A stretch of 64,000 nucleotides of DNA, taken from Lentibacter sp. XHP0401 (GTDB taxonomy: Bacteria; Pseudomonadota; Alphaproteobacteria; Rhodobacterales; Rhodobacteraceae). The notes beneath the pieces were generated by a model. That model had not been told where the DNA came from. It saw only the letters and a program-made list of their open reading frames with translations, and did not search any database. The position numbers were made by a program, and so were the translations under genes. The stretch's first letter is position 1. Each line of letters starts with the position of its first letter. This document shows positions 18,194 through 27,577 of this stretch, piece after piece. Where the stretch lies: the NCBI RefSeq assembly GCF_025751535.1, contig NZ_JAOWLC010000001.1:124001-188000 (forward strand), in the 5' to 3' direction.

Positions 18194-18270
18194 GAATTTG
18201 CTTCGCAAATCCGACCCGCTGGGGGCTTTGCCCCCAGACCCCCAGGATATTTATGGCAAAAAGAAAGGGG
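18194..18270. repeat. Palindromic intergenic repeat, copy 1
   Basis: A 77-bp non-coding element between convergent cytochrome and tdh genes. It has a small dyad around TTTGCTTCGCAAA, a CGACCCG block, a strong hairpin TGGGGGC-TTT-GCCCCCA, then CCCCCAGGATATTT and GGCAAAAAGAAAGG. A near-identical copy lies at 46627-46705. The central hairpin may help terminate both genes. Confidence 0.8.
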
Positions 18271-18274
18271 AAGG

Positions 18275-19309
18275 TTAGGTCCAATCGAGGACGACTTTGC
18301 CTGAGCCTTGCTGCATGGCATCAAAGCCTTTTGCATAGTCGGCCACTTTGAGGCGATGGGTGATGACGCCGCGCACGTCGAGGCCGTTTTCCAGCATGGC
18401 GATCATTTTATACCATGTTTCAAAGATTTCACGGCCGTAGACGCCTTTGAGGGTGATGGCTTTGAAGACGATGCGCGACCAGTCGACAGGGCTTTTGCCC
18501 GGCGGGATGCCTAAGAGGGCGATGCGCCCGCCCATGACGAGGTTTTCGACCATTTGATCGAGGGCGGTTTGGGAGCCGGACATCTCGAGGCCGACATCGA
18601 AGCCTTCCTTCATTTTGAGCGCGCCTTCGACCTCTTTCAGTTCTTGTGTGGCGACATTGACGGGGACGACATCGGCCACGGAGGCGGCGAGATCGAGGCG
18701 GCGCTGGTCGATGTCTGTGATGACCACATGGCGCGCACCCACATGACGCGCGACGCAGGCGGCCATGATGCCGATGGGGCCGGCGCCTGTGATGAGCACG
18801 TCTTCTCCGACCAGATCAAAGCTGAGGGCGGTGTGAACGGCATTGCCTAAAGGATCGAGGATTGCTCCGATTTCATCGTCAATCGCATCGGGGAGGGGAA
18901 CTACGTTGAAGGCGGGGAGGCGGAGATATTCGGCAAAGGCGCCTTGCTCGTTGACGCCGATGCCGCGGGTTTGCGGATCAAGGTGGAACTTGCCTGCGCG
19001 GCTCTGGCGGGATTTTTTACCGATAAGGTGGCCTTCTCCAGAGCAGCGCTGACCAAGAGCCAGATCGGTCACATCACGGCCAAGCTCGACGATTTCGCCT
19101 GCGAATTCGTGGCCCGTGATGAGCGGGGTGGGGACCGTGCGCGCGGCCCAGTCATCCCAGTTCCAGATGTGCAGATCGGTTCCGCAGATGCCTGTTTTGT
19201 TGATTTTGATCAGAACATCTTCCGGGCCGATCTCGGGGAGCGGTTCTTGCCGGAGGGTGAGACCCGGCTGGGGTGCGGTTTTGACGAGGGCTTGCATAGA
19301 GTTTTTCAT
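18275..19309 (-). CDS. tdh: L-threonine 3-dehydrogenase
   Basis: Zinc-type, NAD-dependent dehydrogenase of 344 residues converting threonine to 2-amino-3-ketobutyrate. Catalytic zinc ligands are Cys42 (GICGTDLH), His67 and Glu68 (GHEFAGE); the NAD site is GAGPIG. The four structural-zinc cysteines of typical Tdh are replaced by Gly97, Ser100, Ser103 and Asp111, so that zinc site is absent. It is last of the kbl / cysteine-synthase-like / tdh operon, overlapping the previous gene by 4 bp (ATGA), which supports the pathway assignment. Confidence 0.94.
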   Translation of the reverse strand: MKNSMQALVKTAPQPGLTLRQEPLPEIGPEDVLIKINKTGICGTDLHIWNWDDWAARTVPTPLITGHEFAGEIVELGRDVTDLALGQRCSGEGHLIGKKSRQSRAGKFHLDPQTRGIGVNEQGAFAEYLRLPAFNVVPLPDAIDDEIGAILDPLGNAVHTALSFDLVGEDVLITGAGPIGIMAACVARHVGARHVVITDIDQRRLDLAASVADVVPVNVATQELKEVEGALKMKEGFDVGLEMSGSQTALDQMVENLVMGGRIALLGIPPGKSPVDWSRIVFKAITLKGVYGREIFETWYKMIAMLENGLDVRGVITHRLKVADYAKGFDAMQQGSGKVVLDWT

Positions 19310-20232
19310 GGTGTGTCATCCCAGAGGTCGGTTGAGAGGTATTTGAGGCCGCTATCGCAGATAACGATGGCGACTGTGCCGCCTTGCTCGGAGTCTTGAA
19401 GGAGCTGCACGGCTCCTGCGAGATTTGCGCCTGCGGAGAAGCCACCGAAGATGCCTTCGTGCCTGGCGAGGAGGCGAGCGTGTTCGCGGGCTGCTTTGCC
19501 AGTAACGGTGAGGGTGCCTGCGAGGGGCACGCCTTTGAGGTGAGCGAGATTGGGCATGGAGTATCCGCCGCCCTGAATGGGATGAGTGGGGGTGTCGGGG
19601 TGAATGGCGTAGGATTTTACGCCTTGGGAGGCGAAGAAGCGGGCAGCGCCACCGAGGGTTCCGCCAGAGCCGATAAAGTCGCAGAATGCGGTGACGGAGC
19701 CTTCGGATTGTTCCCAGATTTCAGGGGCTGTGCCTGTCTCGTGCGCCTGCGGGTTGCTTGGGTGGACGAACTGGTCGGCGCGGAAGGCGGCGCGTTCGCG
19801 GGTGAGGGTTTGCGCGGCGGCTTCAACGAGGGCAAGGTCTGCGCCCGAGACTTCGCCGCGGGCAGAACCGTCAGCTTGGGGAACGAGGAGGACTTCGGCG
19901 CCAAGCGCGCGCATCATGGCGGCGCGCTCGGGGGAGTTGCCTTCGCTCATAACGGCGACGAAAGGGTGGCCATAAATGCCACATACGATGGCGAGGCCTG
20001 TTCCCATATTGCCTGAGGTGAGCTCGACGACGGTTTGACCCTCGGCCAGATCGCCTGTGGCTCGGGCCGACTGGATCACGGCGAGGGCGGCACGGTCTTT
20101 TTTGGAGAACCCCGGCGAGAGATAGTCGCATTTGGCGAGGATGCGTCCGTCAAGGCCCAGGTGGGCGGTGAGGCGGTCGAGCGCCACGAGGGGGGAGTTG
20201 CCGATGGCATAGGTGATGTCGGGGAGGATCAT
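19306..20232 (-). CDS. PLP-dependent cysteine synthase-like enzyme
   Basis: Fold-type II PLP enzyme of 308 residues. The PLP lysine is in SKKDR (about Lys45), and the substrate loop reads TSGNMGTG where CysK has TSGNTGIG. The phosphate-binding glycines are GSGGTLGG. Family members make cysteine from O-acetylserine and sulfide, but location between kbl and tdh with 4-bp overlaps on both sides suggests a role tied to threonine/glycine metabolism. Alternatives are a threonine or serine lyase or a diaminopropionate-type enzyme. The exact reaction is not decidable here. Confidence 0.8.
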   Translation of the reverse strand: MILPDITYAIGNSPLVALDRLTAHLGLDGRILAKCDYLSPGFSKKDRAALAVIQSARATGDLAEGQTVVELTSGNMGTGLAIVCGIYGHPFVAVMSEGNSPERAAMMRALGAEVLLVPQADGSARGEVSGADLALVEAAAQTLTRERAAFRADQFVHPSNPQAHETGTAPEIWEQSEGSVTAFCDFIGSGGTLGGAARFFASQGVKSYAIHPDTPTHPIQGGGYSMPNLAHLKGVPLAGTLTVTGKAAREHARLLARHEGIFGGFSAGANLAGAVQLLQDSEQGGTVAIVICDSGLKYLSTDLWDDTP

Positions 20233-21410
20233 ATCACGCCTGTTTCGCGGCCAGCTTCGGTGAAGGCAAAGAGTGCTGCGTTGAGATCTTTTTTGGTGAG
20301 GGCAGCATTCATTTGGGTGCGGATACGGGCGCGGTCCTTTGGCACGACGGGGAAAAAGAAGCCCGAGACATAGATACCGCGTTTGTCCAAAGCCTGCGCC
20401 ATGTCTTGGGCTTTTTGGGCTTCGCCGAGCATGACGGGAATGATCGGGTGTTCGCCTTTAAGCAGGGTGAAGCCTGCGGCCTCAAGGCCAGCGCGCCAGT
20501 GCGCGGCGTTCTCGAAGAGTTGTTTGCGCAGGGCATCGCCATCTTCCACCAGCTTGAGCGCGGCGATGCCTGCTGCGGTGATTGAGGGGGGCAGGGCGTT
20601 GGAAAAAAGATAAGGCCGAGCGCGTTGGCGCAGCAGGTCAATTACTGGCTGGGGGCCAGCGATATAGCCGCCGAGCGCGCCGCCGAGGGCCTTGCCGAGC
20701 GTGCCTGTGAGGATGTCGACTGCTGTGCCGAAATGCGCGGGTGTGCCTTGGCCCTTTGGTCCCATGAAGCCTGTAGCGTGGCAATCATCGACCATAGTGA
20801 TGGCGCCGTATTTGTCGGCCAGCGCTTTGATCTCGGGGAGCCTGGCGAGGTAGCCATCCATTGAGAAAACACCATCGGTGGCGATCATGATGTGGCGGGC
20901 GCCATCGGCTTTGGCGGCTTTGAGCTGTGTTTCGAGATCGTCCATATCGGAGTTGGCATAGCGGTAACGCTTGGCTTTGCAGAGGCGGATGCCGTCAATG
21001 ATAGAGGCGTGGTTGAGGGCGTCGGAGATAATTGCGTCTTCGGGGCCGAGGAGCGGCTCGAACAAACCGCCGTTGGCATCAAAGCAGGCGGCGAAGAGGA
21101 TGGCATCATCCATGCCGAGGAATTTTGCCAACGCGCTTTCAAGCTCGCGGTGCAAATCTGCCGTGCCGCAGATGAAGCGCACCGAGGCCATGCCGTAGCC
21201 GTGCTCGTTCATCGCCTGCGTGGCGGCTTTGATTAGCGCGGGGTGATCGGCGAGGCCGAGGTAATTGTTGGCGCAGAGGTTGAGCATGGGCCGCCCCTCG
21301 GCTGTGATGTGGGCCGACTGGGGCGTGCTGATAGCGCGCTCGCGCTTATAGAGCCCGTCTGCCTCGATCTCGCGGAGGGTGGCTTGGATATCGGTGAGAA
21401 AGGCGGACAT
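20229..21410 (-). CDS. kbl: 2-amino-3-ketobutyrate coenzyme A ligase (glycine C-acetyltransferase)
   Basis: PLP-dependent alpha-oxoamine synthase of 393 residues that cleaves 2-amino-3-ketobutyrate with CoA to glycine and acetyl-CoA, completing threonine degradation with Tdh. Marks are [15 protein letters not shown] near the N-terminus, [10 protein letters not shown], and the PLP lysine in [10 protein letters not shown]. The ATG at 21410 is preferred over one 48 bp upstream because AGGGAG precedes it and the N-terminus matches the family. It overlaps the next gene by 4 bp and lies 75 bp behind an XRE-cupin regulator. Confidence 0.95.
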   Translation of the reverse strand: MSAFLTDIQATLREIEADGLYKRERAISTPQSAHITAEGRPMLNLCANNYLGLADHPALIKAATQAMNEHGYGMASVRFICGTADLHRELESALAKFLGMDDAILFAACFDANGGLFEPLLGPEDAIISDALNHASIIDGIRLCKAKRYRYANSDMDDLETQLKAAKADGARHIMIATDGVFSMDGYLARLPEIKALADKYGAITMVDDCHATGFMGPKGQGTPAHFGTAVDILTGTLGKALGGALGGYIAGPQPVIDLLRQRARPYLFSNALPPSITAAGIAALKLVEDGDALRKQLFENAAHWRAGLEAAGFTLLKGEHPIIPVMLGEAQKAQDMAQALDKRGIYVSGFFFPVVPKDRARIRTQMNAALTKKDLNAALFAFTEAGRETGVI

Positions 21411-21475
21411 GGCGGGCGCTCCCTTTGAGGTTTGCTCAAGGGTATCTTCGTGACGCAAAATGTCAATATAAAAGA

Positions 21476-21501
21476 TGCGCGTCCGTTATAGCGGACGCGC
21501 A
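21476..21501 (-). terminator. Hairpin at the end of the XRE regulator gene
   Basis: TGCGCGTCCG and CGGACGCGCA form a perfect 10-bp stem around a 6-base loop containing the regulator's stop codon. On the minus strand it is followed by ATCTTTTAT. It may terminate the regulator transcript or attenuate read-through into kbl. Confidence 0.6.
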
Positions 21502-22070
21502 CCTGTTTCGTGCTTTACAACGAGTATGGCGCGGGCCGTTTCATGCGCGCGGATCGCATGGGGCAGATCGGCGCGGTAGCGTAGGGTGTCGCCTGTGCCA
21601 AGAGCGGCCTCGGCCTCGCCGCTCCTGACGGAGAGTGCGCCTGTGAGCACGGTGAGATGCTCGACAGCGCCTGCGTCGTGTGGCTCGGAGACCAGGCTGC
21701 CGCCTGCGTCAAAGACCAGCTCGTAAAGCTCGGTTTTGCCCACATCGGCGGGTGCGGAGAGAATGCGGATGGTGCAGCCTTTGCCTGTCTCGGTGAAGGC
21801 GGGCGTGTCGGTGGAGCGCAGGTGCTCAAGGATCGGGCATTCGGGGCTGGCGGAGCTGTCTAGCAGCCCTGCGAAATCAACGCCCAGAGCGCGGGTCAGG
21901 TTCCAGAGGCTGGCCACGGTGGGCGAGGATGCGCCACGCTCGATCTGGCTGAGCATGGAGCGGGAAACGCCAGAAAGCTGTGCCAATGCTTCCAGCGAGA
22001 GGCCACGCGCGGTGCGTGCCTCTTTGAGGCGGCTCGCCAGATGCCGGGTGATATCGTGATCTATAGCCAT
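21486..22070 (-). CDS. XRE family regulator with C-terminal cupin domain
   Basis: A 194-residue one-component regulator. The helix-turn-helix (about 12-66) includes LSLEALAQLSGVSRSMLSQIERG, quoted here in two parts: LSLEALAQLSGVS and RSMLSQIERG. A cupin beta-barrel (about 110-185) would sense a small molecule. The family (like SutR/PuuR) often controls amino-acid metabolism. It sits directly upstream of kbl-tdh on the same strand and is the best candidate regulator of that operon (inference). It starts 6 bp after the YhiN-like gene. A hairpin overlaps its stop codon. Confidence 0.88.
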   Translation of the reverse strand: MAIDHDITRHLASRLKEARTARGLSLEALAQLSGVSRSMLSQIERGASSPTVASLWNLTRALGVDFAGLLDSSASPECPILEHLRSTDTPAFTETGKGCTIRILSAPADVGKTELYELVFDAGGSLVSEPHDAGAVEHLTVLTGALSVRSGEAEAALGTGDTLRYRADLPHAIRAHETARAILVVKHETGARPL

Positions 22071-22076
22071 GGGCGT

Positions 22077-23270
22077 TTATAGAGAGCTTTGGGCGCGGCT
22101 GGCAATATCGCGCGCAGCGGCGACGGCGGAAGACCATGCCCATTGAAAATTGAACCCACCGAGCCAGCCTGTCACATCGACGCATTCGCCGATGAAGTAG
22201 AGGCCTTTCCGGTGGGCGCTTTCCATGGATCTGGAGCTGATATCAGCCGTTGAAACACCTCCGAGGGTGACTTCGGCTGTGCGGTAGCCTTCTGTGGCTG
22301 TGGGCTTGAGCTGCCAGTTTTGCAAGGCACTCACGATCTCGCTCAGGCGGGCATCGGACTGATCGGCGAGATTGCCTGTGAGGGCGAGAGGGTTTGTGAG
22401 GTGATCGACCAGTTTGGCGGGCAGATGGCGGGCAAGCTCGGTTGTGAGCTGGCGGCGGCCCTGTGTTTGGCGCTGTGAGCGCAGAGCCTCGTAAAGCGTG
22501 TTTGCCGGATCAAGATTGAGTGTGATCGCTTCGCCCTCGTGCCAGTACGAGGAAATTTGCAGCATGGCGGGACCAGAGAGGCCGCGGTGTGTGAAGAGCG
22601 TGGCGTCTTCAAAGCTGGCGTGGCCCGCTGTGGCGATTGTGTCGGCGGCTGTGCCTGCGAGGGGCGTGAACGGATTATCGGAGAAAGTGAAGGGGACGAG
22701 GGCCGGGCGTGTCTTGGTTAGGCTATGGCCGAACTGTTCGGCAATGTCGTAAGCCAGACCTGTTGCGCCCATCTTGGGGATGGATTTGCCGCCTGTGGCG
22801 AGCACGAGATTGCGCGCGAGGACGGTTTTGCGCTTGCCGTTATATTCCAGCGTGGCGGTGAAGTCTGATCCGTCGTGGGTGATGCTGATCACGGAGGTTT
22901 CAAGCCAGAGCGAAGCCTCGGCGCGGGCCATTTCAGCCAGCAGCATGTCGATGATCTGGGTCGATTTGCCATCGCAGAAGAGCTGGCCGAGGGTTTTTTC
23001 GTGATAGGCGATGCCGTGCTTGGCCACCAGCTCGATAAAGTCCCATTGGGTATAGCGGGCGAGAGCGGATTTGGCGAAATGCGGGTTCTCGCTCAGGAAG
23101 TTTTCTGGCGTGCAATACATATTGGTGAAGTTGCAGCGCCCGCCACCGGAAATACGGATTTTCTCGCCCGGTTTTTTGGCGTGATCAATGATCAGAGTTT
23201 TTGGCCCCGCGTGGGCGGCGCACATAAGGCCAGCGGCGCCTGCGCCAAGGATGAGCGTGTTGACTTGCAT
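22077..23270 (-). CDS. NAD(P)/FAD-dependent oxidoreductase, HI0933/YhiN family
   Basis: Flavoprotein of 397 residues. The N-terminal FAD-binding LGAGAAGLMCA is followed by the family hallmark SGGGRCNFTN. The rest fits the HI0933-like (YhiN/BaiN) fold, ending in GGFNFQWAWSSAVAAARDIA. These enzymes are widely conserved but mostly uncharacterised; BaiN relatives act on bile-acid intermediates, which is not implied here. It precedes the XRE-cupin gene by 6 bp, so they may be co-transcribed. Confidence 0.9.
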   Translation of the reverse strand: MQVNTLILGAGAAGLMCAAHAGPKTLIIDHAKKPGEKIRISGGGRCNFTNMYCTPENFLSENPHFAKSALARYTQWDFIELVAKHGIAYHEKTLGQLFCDGKSTQIIDMLLAEMARAEASLWLETSVISITHDGSDFTATLEYNGKRKTVLARNLVLATGGKSIPKMGATGLAYDIAEQFGHSLTKTRPALVPFTFSDNPFTPLAGTAADTIATAGHASFEDATLFTHRGLSGPAMLQISSYWHEGEAITLNLDPANTLYEALRSQRQTQGRRQLTTELARHLPAKLVDHLTNPLALTGNLADQSDARLSEIVSALQNWQLKPTATEGYRTAEVTLGGVSTADISSRSMESAHRKGLYFIGECVDVTGWLGGFNFQWAWSSAVAAARDIASRAQSSL

Positions 23271-23336
23271 AAGGGTGGGCTACGGTGCAACGCTACTTTT
23301 TGCAAGAGAGATGACGTTTGGGAAGAGGCCTGCGCA

Positions 23337-23792
23337 ATGCACCAGATAGCGGCGGATAGCAAAGAGGTTGAGGCGGTTCTGGGTCTCATTCAGCGTGCAT
23401 TTGCCTCTATGGATGGGCGGATATTTCCGCCAAGCTCGATGCACCGCTTAACTGTGCACGATGTATCACAGCAAGCCCGAGACGGGGAGGTCTGGGCGAT
23501 CGGTGAGCCTGTTGTGGCCTGTGTTTTTATGATGCCACGGGTGGACAGCTTATACATTGGCAAGCTGGCGGTTGATGGGGCTGCGCGTGGACGAGGGCAT
23601 GCGCGGGCCTTGGTTAAGCAGGCTGAAGCGCGGGCCAGAGCGCTTGGGCTGGAGCGGCTTGAGCTGATGACGCGGGTTGAATTGCGCGAAAACCACCGCG
23701 TGTTTGAGAAACTTGGCTTTGAAAAGACGGGTGAGAGCGCTCATGAGGGATTCGAACAGGCGACTTCGTTCACATTTGCCAAGTGGCTATGA
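23337..23792 (+). CDS. GNAT family N-acetyltransferase
   Basis: A 151-residue acetyl-CoA-dependent acetyltransferase. The family core is visible: a beta4 strand YIGKLAVDGAARGRGHARAL (acetyl-CoA pyrophosphate loop RGRGHA) and the C-terminal NHRVFEKLGFEKTGE motif. The ATG at 23337 has AGAGG 8-9 bases upstream. It is divergent from the YhiN-like gene and 104 bp before ftsW. The substrate is unknown, and it is not an expected dcw member. Confidence 0.88.
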   Translation: MHQIAADSKEVEAVLGLIQRAFASMDGRIFPPSSMHRLTVHDVSQQARDGEVWAIGEPVVACVFMMPRVDSLYIGKLAVDGAARGRGHARALVKQAEARARALGLERLELMTRVELRENHRVFEKLGFEKTGESAHEGFEQATSFTFAKWL

Positions 23793-23896
23793 CCTAAGAG
23801 CGAACCATCTACTTCCCAAAGGCGAATCACCATGTTAGACTGGCAACAACAGACCCCGCAAAGGGGCGGTTGAGGCAGTGTAGCGGTGAGTTTCAG

Positions 23897-25063
23897 ATGA
23901 CAGAAATGGTGTATGGCACGATTCACGTGCATTCGGGCGAACCTGTGCTTCCGAAGTGGTGGCGCACAATTGACAAGTGGACGCTCTCTTGCATTTTGCT
24001 CCTGTTCGGGGTCGGGCTTTTGCTCGGCCTTGCAGCGAGCCCGCCTTTGGCGGAGCGCAACGGTTTTGGCGCGTTTCATTATGTGCAGCGGCAGGCGTTT
24101 TTTGGCGGGCTGGCACTTGTGGCGATGCTGATCACCTCGATGATGCCACCCCAGCTTGTGCGGCGTCTGGCTGTGATCGGCTTTCTGGTTTCGTTTGTTG
24201 CTCTTTTGGGCTTGCCGTTTTTCGGAACCGACTTTGGCAAAGGCGCCGTGCGCTGGTATTCGCTCGGGTTTGCTTCGCTGCAACCCAGCGAGTTTCTCAA
24301 GCCCGGGTTTATTGTTGTTACCGCATGGCTGATGGCGGCAAGTTTCCAGATCAACGGCCCTCCCGGCAAGATGCTGTCGTTTGCGCTGCTGATAATCATC
24401 GCCTTTATTCTGGCGATGCAGCCCGACTTCGGCCAAGCGGCTTTGCTGCTTTTTGGTTGGGGTGTCATGTATTTCATTGCCGGAGCGCCGATTATCTTGC
24501 TTGTGAGCCTTGGCGGAGTCGTCGCGGCTGTCGGGATGTTTGCTTACAATGCCTCCGAGCATTTTGCGCGCCGGATTGACGGCTTTCTGAGCCCCGATAT
24601 CGACCCGCGCACGCAGCTTGGGTATGCGACAAATGCTATCCGTGAGGGCGGCTTTTTTGGCGTGGGTGTGGGCGAGGGACAGGTGAAGTGGAGCCTGCCC
24701 GATGCGCATACCGATTTTATCATTGCGGTGGCGGCGGAAGAATACGGGCTTATCCTCGTGCTCTGCATCATTGCGCTTTATGCAACGATTGTGGTGCGCT
24801 CGATGATGCGGCTTATCCGCGAGCGTGACCCGTTTATCCGCCTTGCCGGAACGGGGCTGGCGGCGATTTTTGGCGTGCAGGCGATGATCAACCTCGGTGT
24901 GGCCGTGCGGCTTTTGCCTGCTAAGGGCATGACCCTTCCGTTTGTGAGCTACGGCGGGTCTTCGCTGATTGCGGGGGGTATTGCGGTGGGCATGTTGCTT
25001 GCATTTACACGCTCAAGGCCTCAAGGGGAGATCGAGGATATCTTCAGAGGTCAGAAGAGATGA
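23897..25063 (+). CDS. ftsW: Peptidoglycan glycosyltransferase FtsW
   Basis: SEDS-family polytopic membrane protein of 388 residues that polymerises lipid II at the division septum with FtsI. It has about ten helices; signature stretches include [20 protein letters not shown], the periplasmic loop with [16 protein letters not shown], and the C-terminal [11 protein letters not shown]. The ATG at 23897 was preferred to 23870 on spacing to GGTGAG. It overlaps murG by 4 bp, starting the wall-synthesis operon. Confidence 0.94.
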   Translation: MTEMVYGTIHVHSGEPVLPKWWRTIDKWTLSCILLLFGVGLLLGLAASPPLAERNGFGAFHYVQRQAFFGGLALVAMLITSMMPPQLVRRLAVIGFLVSFVALLGLPFFGTDFGKGAVRWYSLGFASLQPSEFLKPGFIVVTAWLMAASFQINGPPGKMLSFALLIIIAFILAMQPDFGQAALLLFGWGVMYFIAGAPIILLVSLGGVVAAVGMFAYNASEHFARRIDGFLSPDIDPRTQLGYATNAIREGGFFGVGVGEGQVKWSLPDAHTDFIIAVAAEEYGLILVLCIIALYATIVVRSMMRLIRERDPFIRLAGTGLAAIFGVQAMINLGVAVRLLPAKGMTLPFVSYGGSSLIAGGIAVGMLLAFTRSRPQGEIEDIFRGQKR

Positions 25064-26160
25064 GTGAGAAACAGCCGCTGCTGATTATCGCAGCGGGAGG
25101 CACCGGCGGGCACATGTTTCCCGCGCAAGCATTGGCAGAACGGATGTTACGCGCGGGCTGGCGTGTGAAGCTGAGCACTGATGCGCGCGGCGCGCGCTAT
25201 ACGGGCGGGTTTCCTCATTCTGTCGAGATTGAACAGGTGGCAAGTGCCACTTTTGCGCGCGGTGGTGTGCTGGCGAAACTGCTGGTTCCATTCCGTATCG
25301 CGGGCGGCGTATTGCGTGCCACTTTCAAAATGATGCGCGACAAGCCTGATGTTGTTGTCGGCTTTGGTGGCTATCCGACCATCCCTGCGATGGGCGCGGC
25401 ATGGCTTTTGCGCAAGCCGCGGATGATCCACGAGCAGAACGGCGTTTTGGGCCGTGTGAACAAGATGTTTGCCAAGCGGGTTGATGTTGTGGCCTGCGGC
25501 ACATGGCCTACCACTTTGCCTGAAGGTGTTGAGGGCATTCACACGGGCAACCCTGTGCGCACCGCAGTGCTGGAGCGCGCCGGAGCGGGTTATATCACGC
25601 CCGGGCCTTACCCCATGTCATTGCTGGTGATCGGCGGCTCGCAAGGGGCGCGGATATTGAGCGAGATTGTGCCAAAGGCGATTGCGATTTTGCCCGAGGC
25701 GCTGCTTGAGCATCTGCGCGTGGCGCATCAGGCGCGTGATGAAGACGGTGAGCGCGTGGCGCAGTATTATACCGACCATGGCATTCCTGCCGAGGTGGAG
25801 CCGTTCTTTCAGGATGTGCCTGCGCGGATGAGCGAAGCACAGTTGATTATTTCACGCGCGGGTGCGTCATCGGTTGCGGATATTTCCGTGATCGGGCGGC
25901 CCTCGATCCTGATCCCCTATGCTGTGGCAGCGGGAGACCATCAGAGCGCCAATGCGCGCGGGCTGGCGCAGGCGGGCGGTGCGATTGTTATTCCCGAGAG
26001 CAAGCTGACGGCCGAGTCTTTGAGCGAGCAGATCCTGAGTGTGATGGATACAGAGCAGGGCGCATTGATGATGGCACAGGCGGCGCTGTCTGTATCAAAG
26101 CCGGAGGCGGCAGAAGAATTGCAAAAGCTGGTCGAAGAACTGGCGCAGAAAGGCAAGTGA
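25060..26160 (+). CDS. murG: UDP-GlcNAc:lipid I N-acetylglucosaminyltransferase MurG
   Basis: GT28 glycosyltransferase of 366 residues making lipid II from lipid I on the cytoplasmic membrane face. The N-terminal [17 protein letters not shown] is the glycine-rich lipid-binding loop. [12 protein letters not shown] and the C-terminal [13 protein letters not shown] (UDP-GlcNAc site) are diagnostic. It overlaps ftsW by 4 bp and is followed by murC after 1 bp. Confidence 0.96.
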   Translation: MSEKQPLLIIAAGGTGGHMFPAQALAERMLRAGWRVKLSTDARGARYTGGFPHSVEIEQVASATFARGGVLAKLLVPFRIAGGVLRATFKMMRDKPDVVVGFGGYPTIPAMGAAWLLRKPRMIHEQNGVLGRVNKMFAKRVDVVACGTWPTTLPEGVEGIHTGNPVRTAVLERAGAGYITPGPYPMSLLVIGGSQGARILSEIVPKAIAILPEALLEHLRVAHQARDEDGERVAQYYTDHGIPAEVEPFFQDVPARMSEAQLIISRAGASSVADISVIGRPSILIPYAVAAGDHQSANARGLAQAGGAIVIPESKLTAESLSEQILSVMDTEQGALMMAQAALSVSKPEAAEELQKLVEELAQKGK

Positions 26161-26161
26161 G

Positions 26162-27562
26162 ATGAGTGCAGCAGCAACCAAGCTTCCCGGAGATGTCGGG
26201 CCGATTCATTTTGTCGGAATCGGGGGCATAGGAATGTCGGGGATTGCCGAGGTGCTCTTGAACCACGGCTATGTTGTGCAGGGCAGTGACCTGAAGCGCA
26301 GCAAGATCACCGACCGCCTCGCAGAGATGGGTGCGCTGATCTTTGAAGGGCAGAAGGCCGAGAACCTCGCGGATGCCGAAGTTGTGGTGATTTCTTCTGC
26401 TATCAAACCCGGTAACCCGGAGCTTGATGAAGCGCGCCTCAAGGGGCTGCCTGTTGTGCGCCGTGCCGAGATGCTGGCGGAGCTCATGCGCCTTAAATCA
26501 AACATCGCCGTTGCGGGCACGCATGGCAAGACGACGACCACAACGATGGTGGCTGCGCTGCTTGACCACGGCAGGTTTGACCCGACTGTGGTGAATGGCG
26601 GAATTATCCATGCCTACGGCTCCAACGCGCGTTCGGGTGACGGCGAGTGGATGGTTGTTGAGGCCGACGAGAGCGACGGGACTTTTAACCGCCTGCCAGC
26701 CACGATCGCGATTGTGACCAACATTGACCCAGAGCACATGGAGCACTGGGGCACGGAAGAGAACTTGCACAAAGGCTTTTATGACTTTGTCTCCAATATT
26801 CCGTTTTACGGCCTTGCGGTGTGCTGCACCGACGACAGTGATGTGCAGGAGCTTGTCGGCAAGCTGACGGACCGCCGCGTTGTGACTTATGGCTTTAACG
26901 CGCAGGCCGATGTGCGCGCGGTGAACCTGACCTATAAGGCGGGTGTGGCGTGTTTTGACATTATCCTGCAAGCTGAGGGCAAGCGGATTGACGGTTGCAC
27001 TTTACCGATGCCCGGCGATCACAATGTCTCCAACGCTTTGAGCGCTGTCGCGGTGGCGCGGCATTTGGGTATGAAACTTGATGAAATCCGTGAAGCCTTG
27101 GCTGCCTTTGGCGGAGTGAACCGCCGTTTCACGCGGGTCGGGGTTGTGGATGGTGTGACCATCATTGATGATTATGGCCACCACCCCACCGAGATTGCCG
27201 CTGTGCTCAAAGCCGCGCGGCAGGCCTGTGAGGGGCGTATTATTGCTGTGCACCAGCCGCACCGCTACACGCGTTTGCACCACCATTTTGCCGAGTTCTG
27301 CGCCTGTTTTAATGAAGCGGATGTCGTTGGCATCACCGAAGTTTATGCGGCGGGCGAAGAGCCGATAGAAGGCGCGAGCCGCGACGATCTGATCAAGGGG
27401 CTGATTGCCCACGGCCACCGCAACGCGCAGGCTGTACCCGACGAGGCGGCGCTTGTCGCGTTGGTGAAAGCCGAGGCCCGTAAGGGTGACATGGTTGTTT
27501 GCCTCGGGGCGGGCACGATCAGCGCTTGGGCCAACAACCTTCCCAAGCTGCTGGAAAGCTAA
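26162..27562 (+). CDS. murC: UDP-N-acetylmuramate-L-alanine ligase
   Basis: Mur ligase of 466 residues adding the first L-alanine to UDP-MurNAc with ATP. Marks: the Rossmann N-domain [21 protein letters not shown], the P-loop GTHGKTTTT, the [10 protein letters not shown] metal/substrate region and the C-terminal [10 protein letters not shown]-type motif (here [16 protein letters not shown]). The length is standard. It lies 1 bp after murG and 15 bp before the APC permease. Confidence 0.97.
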   Translation: MSAAATKLPGDVGPIHFVGIGGIGMSGIAEVLLNHGYVVQGSDLKRSKITDRLAEMGALIFEGQKAENLADAEVVVISSAIKPGNPELDEARLKGLPVVRRAEMLAELMRLKSNIAVAGTHGKTTTTTMVAALLDHGRFDPTVVNGGIIHAYGSNARSGDGEWMVVEADESDGTFNRLPATIAIVTNIDPEHMEHWGTEENLHKGFYDFVSNIPFYGLAVCCTDDSDVQELVGKLTDRRVVTYGFNAQADVRAVNLTYKAGVACFDIILQAEGKRIDGCTLPMPGDHNVSNALSAVAVARHLGMKLDEIREALAAFGGVNRRFTRVGVVDGVTIIDDYGHHPTEIAAVLKAARQACEGRIIAVHQPHRYTRLHHHFAEFCACFNEADVVGITEVYAAGEEPIEGASRDDLIKGLIAHGHRNAQAVPDEAALVALVKAEARKGDMVVCLGAGTISAWANNLPKLLES

Positions 27563-27577
27563 ATTAGGGCAAGAGTT

